Assembly (NCBI GenBank): GCA_963719645.1
Contig: CAVRCT010000001.1
Coordinates: 62,001 to 126,000 of the forward strand
Reading direction: 5' to 3'
Origin: CAVRCT01 sp963719645
Lineage (GTDB): Bacteria > Pseudomonadota > Gammaproteobacteria > DSM-16500
DNA: 64,000 nucleotides
The notes beneath the pieces are model-generated. The model was not told the DNA's origin, did not search any database, and saw nothing but the letters and a program-made list of their open reading frames with translations. This document shows, piece by piece, positions 9,582-18,029 of this stretch (positions are counted from its first letter, which is position 1; every line of letters begins with the position of its first letter). Made by a program: the position numbers and the translations under genes.

Positions 9582-10940
9582 TTAAATTTTTATATTGGGA
9601 AATTCTACGTTAAATTCTAAGCCAATGCCGTTGGGTGGAGTGTCTAATTTAATCGTTGCATGGTGTAAGGCGGCAATTTGACTGACGATGGCGAGTCCTA
9701 AGCCGCTGCCTTGTGCTTTGGTGCCGATAATACGATAAAACCGTTCAAAAATTCGTTCACGTAATTCAACAGCGACGCCTGGGCCTGTGTCAGTGACACG
9801 AAGAATGACTCGGTCATTGTCATTAATGATTTGGATTTTGATTGAACCATAGCTGGGTGTGTAACGAATTGCATTATCGACAACATTACGAATTAAAATA
9901 CCCAAGGCGATATCATTGCCATAAATGATGACTTGAGAGGGTGCGGGTGCTAATTCAATTTCAATATTTTTTTCGAGCGCAACGGGAACTAAATACGCCG
10001 TGATTTCAGTGGCTAATTTATGCAAATCGACTGTTTTGATATCGTTTAATTCTTCTTCTTGACTCAAGCGACTTAAGGTTAATAGCTGGCCGACAACGTG
10101 AGAACTGCGATCCACGCTCTGTACGACTTTTTGTAAGGCATTAAAACGATCTCCTTCATTATCGGCTTTTAATGCCACTTGGGCTTGGGTTTTCAGTGCG
10201 GCGAGTGGTGTACGCAACTCGTGTGCTGCATCACCGGCAAATCGTTTGTTGCGATCAAAAGCAAATTTCAAACGAATAAACAGTTGATTCAATTCGCCGA
10301 CAAGCGGTTTAATTTCAACAGGAATATTTTCGGCTTGCACCGGTTCCAGATACGTTGAGGCGCGGTTTGAAATTTCATTGGTGACGCGTGTAATGGATCG
10401 CAATGCCAAGCCAACGATGACCCAAATTAAAATACCGAAGAGAGGATAGGTGACTAAGAGAATATAGCCATTATTGCGGGTAATATCATCCGCTAATTTA
10501 TTGCGGATGTCATACAATTCAGCCACCACAATTTTATTATGTGAGACAGGATCTTCTGCTGAATAAATTCGCCAATCGTTATTTTTAATCTGAATATCAC
10601 TGAATCCTTTTGCGGCTTCATTGAGCGAAACCATGAAGGGTTCTTTGGAATGCATAATGAGTTTTTTATCCGGTGTCCAAACTTGAAAAATTAAATTTTT
10701 AGTCACCACGCTTGGCGATTCGGTCAAATAATTAAACATGCGATGCTCCATGGCAGGAGCTTGATTGGCAGCATGTGAAATGATTTGAATGAAAGAATAT
10801 AATTTTAATAATTGTTCATCTAAATACGGTTGGATGACTTGTTTATCCAGTATGTAATTACCGACGGCAGTGATTGATGATGCAATTGTCATGCTGATTA
10901 ACAAACTGATGAGCAAGAAGTGTCGTATTGAACGTATCAT
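9582..10940 (-). CDS. Sensor histidine kinase, QseC/PmrB type
   Basis: 452 aa. Transmembrane segments at about residues 8-30 and 157-180 enclose a ~125-residue periplasmic sensor domain. A HAMP-like linker follows, then HisKA AAHELRTPLAAL with phospho-acceptor His240, and an ATPase domain with DNAIRYTP, DTGPGV and GSGLGLAIV. It should phosphorylate the response regulator encoded 36 bp upstream. No ExxE iron-sensing pattern of enterobacterial PmrB is evident, so the signal is unknown. In Legionella and Coxiella the related PmrB controls PmrA and the Dot/Icm system. Confidence 0.88.
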   Translation of the reverse strand: MIRSIRHFLLISLLISMTIASSITAVGNYILDKQVIQPYLDEQLLKLYSFIQIISHAANQAPAMEHRMFNYLTESPSVVTKNLIFQVWTPDKKLIMHSKEPFMVSLNEAAKGFSDIQIKNNDWRIYSAEDPVSHNKIVVAELYDIRNKLADDITRNNGYILLVTYPLFGILIWVIVGLALRSITRVTNEISNRASTYLEPVQAENIPVEIKPLVGELNQLFIRLKFAFDRNKRFAGDAAHELRTPLAALKTQAQVALKADNEGDRFNALQKVVQSVDRSSHVVGQLLTLSRLSQEEELNDIKTVDLHKLATEITAYLVPVALEKNIEIELAPAPSQVIIYGNDIALGILIRNVVDNAIRYTPSYGSIKIQIINDNDRVILRVTDTGPGVAVELRERIFERFYRIIGTKAQGSGLGLAIVSQIAALHHATIKLDTPPNGIGLEFNVEFPNIKI

Positions 10941-10976
10941 GAAAAAAATTCCCGCTCTATCACATGAGGTCAGTCG

Positions 10977-11663
10977 TTAGGAGGATGATTTTGTATTGTC
11001 ATCTTTTTGTTTATCAACCATGTAACCAATGCCACGAATGGTGTGGATAAATGCTTGGCCGAATTTTTTGCGTAAATTGTGAATATGAACTTCTAACGCA
11101 TTGCTGTCGACGTCTTCACCCCAGCCGTATAAAGATTGGGTTAAGTGTTCACGTGACAATACACGTCCTGCGTTCTCAAGTAATTTTTGCAGTAAGGCAA
11201 ATTCGCGACGTGAGACATTCACGTTTTCATCATTCAATGACACGGTGTGTGCAGCAGGATCCAAGGTAATATTTTCGTGAACCAGTAAGGGTTCTGCGCG
11301 CGATGAAAAACGGCGTTGTAACGCGCGCAAGCGAGCGCACAATTCATCGAGATCAAACGGTTTTGTTAAATAATCATCGGCGCCGCTGTCTAAGCCTTTC
11401 ACGCGGTCTTCGACAGACTCACGGGCGGTTAGAATGAGCACGGGCATGGTTTGGCCGCGGGCGCGTAAACTTTGTAAAACAGAAATACCGGAGAGTTTTG
11501 GTAAACCAATGTCGAGTACGACGATGTCGAATGTTTCAGTTTTTAATGCCTGATCTGCGGAGAGGCCGTCTTTCAGCCAATCAACGGCATAGCCGTATTG
11601 AATTAATCCGGTTCGTAAACCGTCGCCTAATAATTCATCATCTTCGACTAATAATATTCGCAT
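10977..11663 (-). CDS. OmpR-family response regulator, QseB/PmrA type
   Basis: 228 aa. The receiver domain has the acidic pair EDD at residues 7-9, phospho-acceptor Asp51 (VVLDIGLPK), Thr79 and Lys101 (LTKPF). The C-terminal winged helix has the OmpR pattern VSRREFALLQKLLENAGRVLS and LEVHIHNLRKKF. Legionella/Coxiella PmrA belongs to this subfamily and activates many Dot/Icm effector genes; orthology to PmrA rather than QseB is an inference. Its known target pattern, tandem (C/T)TTAA(G/T) hexamers spaced by 5 bp, is found upstream of the gene at 45347. It heads a probable operon with the kinase and addB/addA. An extended -10 element lies upstream at 11710-11718. Confidence 0.88.
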   Translation of the reverse strand: MRILLVEDDELLGDGLRTGLIQYGYAVDWLKDGLSADQALKTETFDIVVLDIGLPKLSGISVLQSLRARGQTMPVLILTARESVEDRVKGLDSGADDYLTKPFDLDELCARLRALQRRFSSRAEPLLVHENITLDPAAHTVSLNDENVNVSRREFALLQKLLENAGRVLSREHLTQSLYGWGEDVDSNALEVHIHNLRKKFGQAFIHTIRGIGYMVDKQKDDNTKSSS

Positions 11664-11709
11664 GGTTTATTTCCTAATTTTAGAGGGTTAACTTTAGCTT
11701 TTTCATATA

Positions 11710-11718
11710 ATTATAGCA
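11710..11718 (-). promoter_or_regulatory. Extended -10 promoter of the response regulator operon
   Basis: On the minus strand TGCTATAAT occurs 47 bp before the response regulator start. The TGn-TATAAT form needs little -35 contact, and no good -35 hexamer is visible. It lies between this operon and the upstream gene on the same strand. Confidence 0.5.
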
Positions 11719-11744
11719 AATTTCAGTCGCCCAGAAGTATATCA

Positions 11745-12476
11745 TTATTTACACAGCAAATGCATTTCCTGAAAGAAATTAATCACTTTTTGGTTTTCGA
11801 CAAAGGAAACATTATAAGGGTGTTCGGCATAGAGTCTTTTTATTGGATGGTTGACGACGAGCGTATCAATCAGGTTGGCGACTTGGCCAAAGAGGATTAA
11901 TTCGACTTGGGGATGGTGGGTAAAGAGAAAATCCAGAATATGTTTTACAAACGGTTGCCAGGCATTCGCATCTTTGCGCACTTGCTTGGGTTGCAAAACA
12001 GGTGTTGCATTTAGCAGTAAGAAGCCTTGGCGGATGAAGTTTTGAAATAATTCGTTATTGGTTTGCACGAGGTTGTTTTTTTCGAGCGCTGCGATGTCGG
12101 GTTGAGTGGTTTGGCCGGGTGTTAACTTACCTTCGGCAATGAGAAGCATTTTAATTAAATGGCGTAATGACGTGGCGCGATTAACCGGTTTGCTTAAGCC
12201 AGTCTCTGACCAAATTTGCTGGACGGCAGCATCCCAAAACGCGTAACCATTAGCGGAGGCGCTTCGAGGGTAGGGGGATTCACCAAATAAAACATAGTTG
12301 GTTTTGCTAACAGGTAATGAAAATGCATTAAAAATGTTGTCGTGACCGGGTAACCAATCGGAGGTTATGTAAAGTGTTTCGAGATAAGCCGGATCCATTT
12401 TTTGCAAGGCTTCGGCGAGACAGGGTTGCCAAGAAATATCTGCGTGTGAGAGATTAAAAAAATGTGGGATTGTCAT
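11745..12476 (-). CDS. Divergent uracil-DNA glycosylase-like protein
   Basis: 243 aa. The order of motifs follows family-1 uracil-DNA glycosylase: FGESPYPRSASANGYAFWD where UDG has GQDPYH…A-G-AFS, LLLNATPVL for LLLNTVLTV, LILFGQVAN for the strand before the substrate pocket, and EHPYNVSF for the HPSP loop. The general-base Asp of GQDPYH aligns with Ser, and His of PYH with Pro, while the HPSP-like His is kept. It may be inactive on uracil or have another substrate. It is divergently transcribed from the YcaR-like gene with 36 bp between them. Confidence 0.55.
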   Translation of the reverse strand: MTIPHFFNLSHADISWQPCLAEALQKMDPAYLETLYITSDWLPGHDNIFNAFSLPVSKTNYVLFGESPYPRSASANGYAFWDAAVQQIWSETGLSKPVNRATSLRHLIKMLLIAEGKLTPGQTTQPDIAALEKNNLVQTNNELFQNFIRQGFLLLNATPVLQPKQVRKDANAWQPFVKHILDFLFTHHPQVELILFGQVANLIDTLVVNHPIKRLYAEHPYNVSFVENQKVINFFQEMHLLCK

Positions 12477-12512
12477 ATAATGGTGTTCTCTTTGACGTTG
12501 GCGAGTTGAGAA

Positions 12513-12686
12513 ATGGAAAAAAATTTATTTGAAATATTAGCATGTCCTGTTTGCAAAGGTGAATTGATATATGATGCGGCGAATCTAGAATTAATCTGCA
12601 AATTTGACCGTCTTGCTTTTCCGGTGGTGGATAATATTCCGGTGATGTTGGAATCACGCTCGCGGCGCGTGGGGCATGATGAGTGA
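12513..12686 (+). CDS. ycaR: Trm112/YcaR-type small zinc-ribbon protein
   Basis: 57 aa, below many gene-calling cut-offs. It begins MEKNLFEILACPVCKGEL, then LICKFDRLAFPVVDNIPVML. The CPVCKG pair and the AFPV-D-IPVML ending are hallmarks of the bacterial UPF0434 / Trm112 family, normally ~60 aa and often close to kdsB. Eukaryotic Trm112 activates methyltransferases; the bacterial role is not settled. The second metal-binding pair is reduced to one Cys (LICK), as is common in bacterial members. It has its own start between the divergent UDG-like gene and the tandem repeat block. Confidence 0.8.
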   Translation: MEKNLFEILACPVCKGELIYDAANLELICKFDRLAFPVVDNIPVMLESRSRRVGHDE

Positions 12687-12827
12687 GAGACTGAGCCGTG
12701 ACCGTTAGGGAGCGATCGCCGGTGATTCTATTTTTGCTTGTATCAATTTAGGATGCGTGACGCTCCCTGACAGTCATATCTTTATACATAATTTTAGACT
12801 GCTGCTTAGAATGTCTTCCCCGCAAGG

Positions 12828-13089
12828 CTGACGGATCGACAAAAATTCCACCCATGTGTCGTCCTGAAAAATCTTACGCCCAATTTATTTGACCGTAGTT
12901 ATTGCAGTAGCGCGTAAGATTTATTCAGGATCCACGAACGAAGAACTCATTTCTGAATTTATATGGATCGATGATACTCAAGTGGATCCTGAATAAATAT
13001 TCCGTGCGATTACTGTCGCTGCGGTTAAAATATGTTGACGTCATATTTTTCAGGACGACACATGGGTGGAATTTTTGTCGATCCGTCAG
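12828..13089. mobile_element. Palindromic element A, copy 1
   Basis: 262 bp. Outer ends are CTGACGGATCGAC and GTCGATCCGTCAG, the next layer CCACCCATGTGTCGTCCTG with its inverse, and the inner arms TATTCAGGATCCAC and GTGGATCCTGAATA. The flanking CCCCGCAAGG / CCTTGCGGGG extends the inverted repeat rather than forming a direct duplication. No protein is encoded, so it would need a transposase supplied elsewhere. Confidence 0.8.
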
Positions 13090-13247
13090 CCTTGCGGGGA
13101 ATGTTTTAATCTGAGCCGCGACCGTTAGGGAGCGATCGCCGGTGATTCTATTTTCGCTTGTGTCAATTCAGGATGCGTGACGCTCCCTGACAGTCATATC
13201 TTTATACATAATTTTAGACTGCTGCTTAGAATGTCTTCCCCGCAAGG

Positions 13248-13509
13248 CTGACGGATCGACAAAAATTCCACCCATGTGTCGTCCTGAAAAATCTTACGCC
13301 CAATTTATTTGACCGTAGTTATTGCAGTAGCGCGTAAGATTTATTCAGGATCCACGAACGAAGAACTCATTTCTGAATTTATATGGATCGATGATACTCA
13401 AGTGGATCCTGAATAAATATTCCGTGCGATTACTGTCGCTGCGGTTAAAATATGTTGACGTCATATTTTTCAGGACGACACATGGGTGGAATTTTTGTCG
13501 AGCCGTCAG
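13248..13509. mobile_element. Palindromic element A, copy 2
   Basis: Nearly identical to the copy 420 bp upstream; the right end reads GTCGAGCCGTCAG instead of GTCGATCCGTCAG. It arose as part of the 420-bp tandem duplication rather than by an independent insertion. Confidence 0.8.
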
Positions 13510-13665
13510 CCTTGCGGGAAATGTTTTAATCTGAGCTGCGACCGTCAGGGAGCGATCGCCTGTGATTCTATTTTCGCTTGTGTCAATTCAGGATGCGTGA
13601 CGCTTCCTGACGGTCGCGGCTCTGTTTGACGGTCGTTTAAACGGTCGTGGGACTGTAGTTGACAG

Positions 13666-13690
13666 CTCCTCCCTTTTTGAAAGGGAGGAG
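13666..13690. terminator. Strong hairpin downstream of rne
   Basis: CTCCTCCCTTT at 13666-13676 pairs with AAAGGGAGGAG at 13680-13690: 11 bp with a 3-nt loop, 10 bp past the rne stop on its transcript. No U-tract follows, so it may terminate inefficiently or protect the 3' end. Confidence 0.5.
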
Positions 13691-13700
13691 GAAAATAAAT

Positions 13701-16025
13701 TTATTCGTCAGTGGAATTTTTATTAAAGCTATCTTCACCCGCTGTCGTTGCACGGGGTTGTGCTTCATTTCCTGGGTTGGCAACGCCTGCATCTGTTCCC
13801 GGTGTCGTTGGGGATTTTCGGTTTCGATGTTTTGGAAATCGTTTATGCCGACGGTGTTTGGCGGGATGACGTGACGGTTTTCTCTCGCCAGAAGGTTCAC
13901 CCGTATGCGCTGTGACAGGATGATGTGAGCTAATATCCGTAATCGGTGCTGGATTCGGTTCAGGTGTTTCATGACGGATAGGTTGAGTCGTGTGGAGAGG
14001 TTCACTGCTGGGCGCATGTTGGGGTCGATGATCATGACTTGGTTGAATGGCTTTTTCAACCGTTTGAATCGCTCGATGAGACGTGTCAGCCGTCGCGTGA
14101 TGCGTTGCAACCGGTTTAGATGATAATTCCGAATGCTTATGATCTTGCTCAGGATGACGATGCTCATCATGCTGCGGACGCATTTGTTTTTGTTGCGTTC
14201 CGTCATGAGGCTGAGACGGCCTACGTTGTCCACGACCTCGTTGATGACGCGGCTTGCGATGTGGTTGGTTGCTGGGTCGTCTACGATGTTCTTGACTGCT
14301 ACTGCTGCGTGGTTCCACTCTTTTTTCAGGCGTTGCTGCAGGTTCTGTTTTCGTTATAAAGCCAAATAAACGTTTCAGCATGCCTTCACCTTTTTTGGTG
14401 GGAGCAGGCGTTTGCTGTTCAATGACCATGCTTTTAATCGCGGGTTCTTGATGAGCTCGTGCAGGGGGTTGACTGCTCGTTGTTGTTTCTGTTTCCGGCT
14501 TAATCACTAATTTGTAACTCGTAATCTTTTCATCTCGTTCTGATAAATCAGATGTGCGGACACGCAACACTTCATATTGTGGCGTCATCATATGTTGATT
14601 CGGCACAATAATGACATTTACTTTTTGCCGTTCTTCAATACCAATGATGGCTTGACGTTTTTCATTCAATAAGAAAGTTGCAATTTCAACGGGTAATATC
14701 GCTTGAACTTTTGCCGTGTTTTCTTTCAGTGCTTGTTCTTCAATTAATCGAATGATAGATAATGCAAGCGATTCAATGCCACGAATTGTGCCTTGACCTA
14801 AGCAACGTGGGCAACTGATTTGGCTCGATTCACCCAGTGATGGACGTAGTCGTTGGCGAGACATTTCTAATAAACCAAAACGGGAAATTCGTCCAATTTG
14901 AACGCGTGCACGATCCATCGATAAAGCATTCTTGATGCGATCTTCCACTTCGCGTTGATTGCGTGTCGGAGTCATATCGATAAAATCAATGACAACTAAA
15001 CCGCCTAAGTCACGTAACCGTAATTGCCGTGCAATTTCATCCGCCGCTTCAAGATTGGTGGTTAAAGCAGTCTCTTCAATGTCGCCGCCTTTGGTCGCAC
15101 GTGCTGAATTGATATCGATCGAAATCAATGCTTCGGTGTGATCAATCACGATGGATCCACCCGATGGCAGGCGCACTTCGCGATGGAACGCGGATTCAAT
15201 TTGGCTTTCAATTTGAAAACGAGTAAATAACGGGGTGGGGTCTTTGTAAAGTTTTACTCGGTTGGTGTAATCCGGTCGAACTAATTTAATATGATTATAA
15301 ATTTCTTCAAAGACTTCAGGGTGATCAATTAAGACTTCATCAATGTCTTTGCGTAAGTAATCGCGTACGGCGCGAATAATGGAATTGCTTTCTTGGTAAA
15401 TTAAGAAAGGTGCGGCGCGATTTTCGGTCACTTGGGTAATGGAATTCCAGTGTCTCAATAAAATATCTAAGTCCCATTGCAATTCTTCAAAACCTTTTCC
15501 GCTGCCGGCGGTGCGGATAATAATACCCATTCCTTCGGGTAAATTTAATGCGGAAAGATTTTCTCGTAAGTCGCTGCGTTCATCCCCTTCAATGCGGCGA
15601 GAAATTCCACCTGCACGAGGATTGTTAGGCATCAACACCAAATAAGAGCCGGGTAATGAAATAAACGTGGTTAATGCAGCACCTTTGTTGCCGCGCTCTT
15701 CTTTGTCAATTTGAACAACAATTTCTTGATCTTCTTCGATGACTTCATTGATGGTCGGGCGTTTGCCAGTGTCCACGTAGCTTGCTTTGAAGCAAGAGCG
15801 GGCAATTTCTTTTAAGGGGAGGAAGCCGTGACGTTCTTCGCCGTAGTCCACAAAAGCTGCTTCTAAGCTGGGCTCAATGCGGGTGATACGTCCTTTGTAA
15901 ATATTGGATTGTTTCTGTTCGCGAGCCGAGGATTCAATGATTAAATCATATAAATGTTGGCCGTTGGCCAGTGCAATGCGCAACTCTTCATTTTTATGAG
16001 TTGCATTAATGAGCATTCTTTTCAT
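13701..16025 (-). CDS. rne: Ribonuclease E
   Basis: 774 aa. The start MKRMLINAT matches RNase E, with AAGG about 6 nt upstream. An S1 domain covers about residues 38-120. Catalytic Asp residues sit in SIDINSARAT (D304) and VVIDFID, and CPRCLGQG is the zinc-link motif. The endonuclease initiates mRNA decay and processes rRNA and tRNA precursors. Beyond ~residue 515 the tail is low-complexity and rich in Arg, His, Pro and Gln (RGRGQRR, HRRHKRFPKHRNRK), consistent with an RNA-binding, disordered scaffold. The protein is shorter than the 1061-residue E. coli enzyme, and a degradosome partner cannot be assigned. It is divergent from rluC, as in E. coli. Confidence 0.95.
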   Translation of the reverse strand: MKRMLINATHKNEELRIALANGQHLYDLIIESSAREQKQSNIYKGRITRIEPSLEAAFVDYGEERHGFLPLKEIARSCFKASYVDTGKRPTINEVIEEDQEIVVQIDKEERGNKGAALTTFISLPGSYLVLMPNNPRAGGISRRIEGDERSDLRENLSALNLPEGMGIIIRTAGSGKGFEELQWDLDILLRHWNSITQVTENRAAPFLIYQESNSIIRAVRDYLRKDIDEVLIDHPEVFEEIYNHIKLVRPDYTNRVKLYKDPTPLFTRFQIESQIESAFHREVRLPSGGSIVIDHTEALISIDINSARATKGGDIEETALTTNLEAADEIARQLRLRDLGGLVVIDFIDMTPTRNQREVEDRIKNALSMDRARVQIGRISRFGLLEMSRQRLRPSLGESSQISCPRCLGQGTIRGIESLALSIIRLIEEQALKENTAKVQAILPVEIATFLLNEKRQAIIGIEERQKVNVIIVPNQHMMTPQYEVLRVRTSDLSERDEKITSYKLVIKPETETTTSSQPPARAHQEPAIKSMVIEQQTPAPTKKGEGMLKRLFGFITKTEPAATPEKRVEPRSSSSQEHRRRPSNQPHRKPRHQRGRGQRRPSQPHDGTQQKQMRPQHDEHRHPEQDHKHSELSSKPVATHHATADTSHRAIQTVEKAIQPSHDHRPQHAPSSEPLHTTQPIRHETPEPNPAPITDISSHHPVTAHTGEPSGERKPSRHPAKHRRHKRFPKHRNRKSPTTPGTDAGVANPGNEAQPRATTAGEDSFNKNSTDE

Positions 16026-16481
16026 AGTTACCTTTTAATAACAAAAGGCGTCCGGCAGTGAATAATGCATTGGTTTGTTGAGCAACCAAGAGGCTAGAGC
16101 TGTTTTAGGCATGTATGTTTATCGTTACTTAACGTCAGTTTCGGCGGCGCGCATTGTTTTAGTTTTCATCTACGCGTTCTATCTCTTCCAAAACCATTAA
16201 ATTCCAAAATTTCCAAATCGTATGGCAAATTTGCCTAATTCAATTGTATGCTCTACAAACATCTTCTTCAGTGCTGGAGCGCGGTTTTAACGTTTTATTC
16301 GCAAGAGCTATAAATCACAAAGCGATTTGATCTAGACTAGTTGCGACAAATAATTTTTACCTATCAAGGTCTTAGCGAATATACCAGCATTTTTTATCGA
16401 TATCAATTACACTCACTCAAATTGTGTAACGAGCGATATACATCTTATACTTTAAATAAATACTCTAACTTCAGGATTTAT
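16026..16481. promoter_or_regulatory. Divergent rne-rluC regulatory region
   Basis: A 456-bp gap with no gene. In E. coli the rne 5' leader is long and mediates RNase E autoregulation; a similar role is plausible but no matching structure was identified. For rluC, TTGTGT (16422-16427), an 18-bp spacer and TATACT (16446-16451) form a plausible promoter 31 bp before the start codon. Confidence 0.4.
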
Positions 16482-17426
16482 ATGGAAAAACAAGCTTTAC
16501 CAAAGGTTCGCTATGTGGAAATTGCACAAGAATATAGCGGCCAGCGGATTGATAATTTTTTACTGACCCTCTTAAAAGGCGTGCCAAAGACTCGTATTTA
16601 TCGAATCGTACGCAAGGGTGAAGTGCGGGTGAATAAAAAACGGATTGCGCCGAGTTATCGATTGCAGGCGGGTGATCAAGTGCGTATTCCACCGGTGCAA
16701 GTGGCTGACCGACCTGCACCTAAGACGGCGGGTCGTTCGCTCCGGACGTTGTTGTTGGATCGTATATTGTTTGAAGATAAGAATTTGCTAATTATTAATA
16801 AACCATCTGGTATTCCCGTGCATGGCGGCAGCCAGGTGAAGCTCGGTATCGTGGAGGCGTTGCGCAGCATGTTTCCTTTATTACCGCATTTAGAGCTCGC
16901 GCATCGATTGGATTCAGATACCTCGGGTTGCTTAGTGTTGGCTAAAAAGCGCGGCATATTAAAAGAATTACATGAATTATTTCGTGCGGGAGAGATCAAT
17001 AAAATTTATTGGGCTCTGACCAAGGGGCATTGGAAAGCGAATGAATTGAGAGTCGATGCGCCGTTGCAAAAGAATTATTTGCAGAGTGGTGAGCGTGTTG
17101 TCAAAGTCAATGCGGAAGGAAAAGAGGCGCTAACGGTTTTTAAACCATTGGCTTCTTTTGCGGATGCTTCATTGATGGAGGTGACTCTTTATACGGGTAG
17201 AACGCATCAAATTAGAGTGCATGCGCAATATCGTCAGCATTCCATTGCAGGCGATGAAAAATATGGGGAACGTGAATTTAATAAATCCATGCGCCAGCAG
17301 GGTTTGAAAAGGTTATTTTTGCATGCGTATTCGTTGTCGTTTACCTTGCCTTCGATTGAGCAAACGGTCAGTGTGACGGCGCCGCTGGATGAGGAGTTGG
17401 CGGAGTTTTTGACAGTCCTTTCTTAA
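16482..17426 (+). CDS. rluC: 23S rRNA pseudouridine synthase RluC
   Basis: 314 aa from MEKQALPKVRYV, preceded by AGGA at a good distance; an in-frame start at 16341 would add 47 residues not seen in the family. An N-terminal S4 RNA-binding domain (QRIDNFLLTLLKG… KGEVRVNKKRI) precedes the catalytic domain with HRLDSDTSGCLVLAK, whose Asp is the nucleophile, and TGRTHQIRVH. RluC modifies U955, U2504 and U2580 of E. coli 23S rRNA. The divergent rne neighbour supports RluC over RluA or RluD. Confidence 0.93.
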   Translation: MEKQALPKVRYVEIAQEYSGQRIDNFLLTLLKGVPKTRIYRIVRKGEVRVNKKRIAPSYRLQAGDQVRIPPVQVADRPAPKTAGRSLRTLLLDRILFEDKNLLIINKPSGIPVHGGSQVKLGIVEALRSMFPLLPHLELAHRLDSDTSGCLVLAKKRGILKELHELFRAGEINKIYWALTKGHWKANELRVDAPLQKNYLQSGERVVKVNAEGKEALTVFKPLASFADASLMEVTLYTGRTHQIRVHAQYRQHSIAGDEKYGEREFNKSMRQQGLKRLFLHAYSLSFTLPSIEQTVSVTAPLDEELAEFLTVLS

Positions 17427-17500
17427 GCGCTTCCAAAGAACTTCGATGCAAGCGGTTGATTTTTTGTAACCGCTACCTTATCTACAAAGAAAAATTTAAT

Positions 17501-17882
17501 TTTTTTATACAAATCCCCCTTGCTCCCAATGGCACTAGCTTAAGAACTGTCGTCCCGGAATTTACTGGCGCTTAATGAGCGCTTTTTGCGAATTTAGCGC
17601 CAGTTAATGTCCGGGATCCATTTTGCTTAAAGCATATAAGTTAAAAGCAAGAGGGCGATAAATTGAAGATGGATCCCGGACATTAAGTAGCTCTAAACGA
17701 GCAAAAGGCGCTCGTTAAGAGCTACTAAATTCCGGGACGACAGTTCTTAAGCTAGTGCCATTGCCCCTTGCTCCCCCTTTTTCAAAGTGGGAGACCTACT
17801 AAGCCACTCCGTGTCTTAACAGCGAAAGCTGCTTAGTAGGTCTCCCCCTTTGAAAAAGGGGGAACAAGGGGGATTTGTATAA
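17501..17882. mobile_element. Element C, copy 2, interrupted by element B
   Basis: Within the gap 17427-18029. C ends are TTTTTTATACAAATCCCCC and GGGGGATTTGTATAATAAA; the left arm is split by B at 17527. The arm reads TTGCTCC where others have TTGTTCC, and both sides of the B insertion carry this variant. A separate hairpin AGCGGTTGATTTTTTGTAACCGCT lies just upstream and recurs in similar form near 30160. Confidence 0.85.
17527..17763. mobile_element. Element B, copy 1 (237 bp)
   Basis: Terminal inverted repeats CAATGGCACTAGCTTAAG and CTTAAGCTAGTGCCATTG, then GTCGTCCCGGAATTTA / TAAATTCCGGGACGAC and internal GGATCCATTTTGC… / GATGGATCCCGGAC. It is flanked by direct repeats CCCCTTGCTCC at 17516-17526 and 17764-17774. 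No coding capacity. By eye identical to the copies at 34323, 44943 (inverted) and 52330. Confidence 0.88.
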
Positions 17883-17992
17883 TAAAGAAGAAGTTCTTAT
17901 TCGATGCTGACCCCTCTTTTTTCGGGAGTTGGAGCGCCCAGGACGGCAGCTCTTAAGACAAGCTTCCATCAATAATTACCAATTTTCTTAAT

Positions 17993-18021
17993 TGACAGTA
18001 CGTTACCATCAGCATAGAATC
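17993..18021 (+). promoter_or_regulatory. Promoter of yceD-rpmF-plsX-fab operon
   Basis: TTGACA at 17993-17998, a 17-bp spacer and TAGAAT at 18016-18021. The predicted transcription start is about 18028, only one or two bases before the yceD ATG at 18030, and no Shine-Dalgarno precedes that ATG. The yceD message is therefore probably leaderless. Confidence 0.7.
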
Positions 18022-18029
18022 GCGCAGCT

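Larger units (their letters stand above)
12691..13624. repeat. 420-bp tandem duplication of H plus A elements
   Basis: This covers nearly all of the gap 12687-13700. Copies start at 12691 and 13111, with a third partial copy at 13531 (H part only); the period is exactly 420 bp and the copies differ at only a few positions. Each unit holds an H palindrome (CTGAGCC-CGACCGT… to …GCTCCCTGACAGTC), a spacer with GCTTAGAATGTCTTCCCC, and a 262-bp A element. The third H copy retains a fuller right arm (CTGACGGTCGCGGCTC). No coding frame is supported. Confidence 0.9.

Noticed and set aside
12454..12657. 67-codon frame on the minus strand
   Set aside because: It overlaps the YcaR-like gene on the plus strand, which has clear family motifs; the minus frame has none.
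13637..14369. Several open frames antisense to or shifted within the rne tail
   Set aside because: They result from the biased base composition of the Arg/His/Pro-rich tail; rne has strong family support throughout.
16341..16481. N-terminal extension of RluC by 47 residues
   Set aside because: The extension has no family similarity, while the ATG at 16482 has a good AGGA and gives the normal RluC N-terminus.
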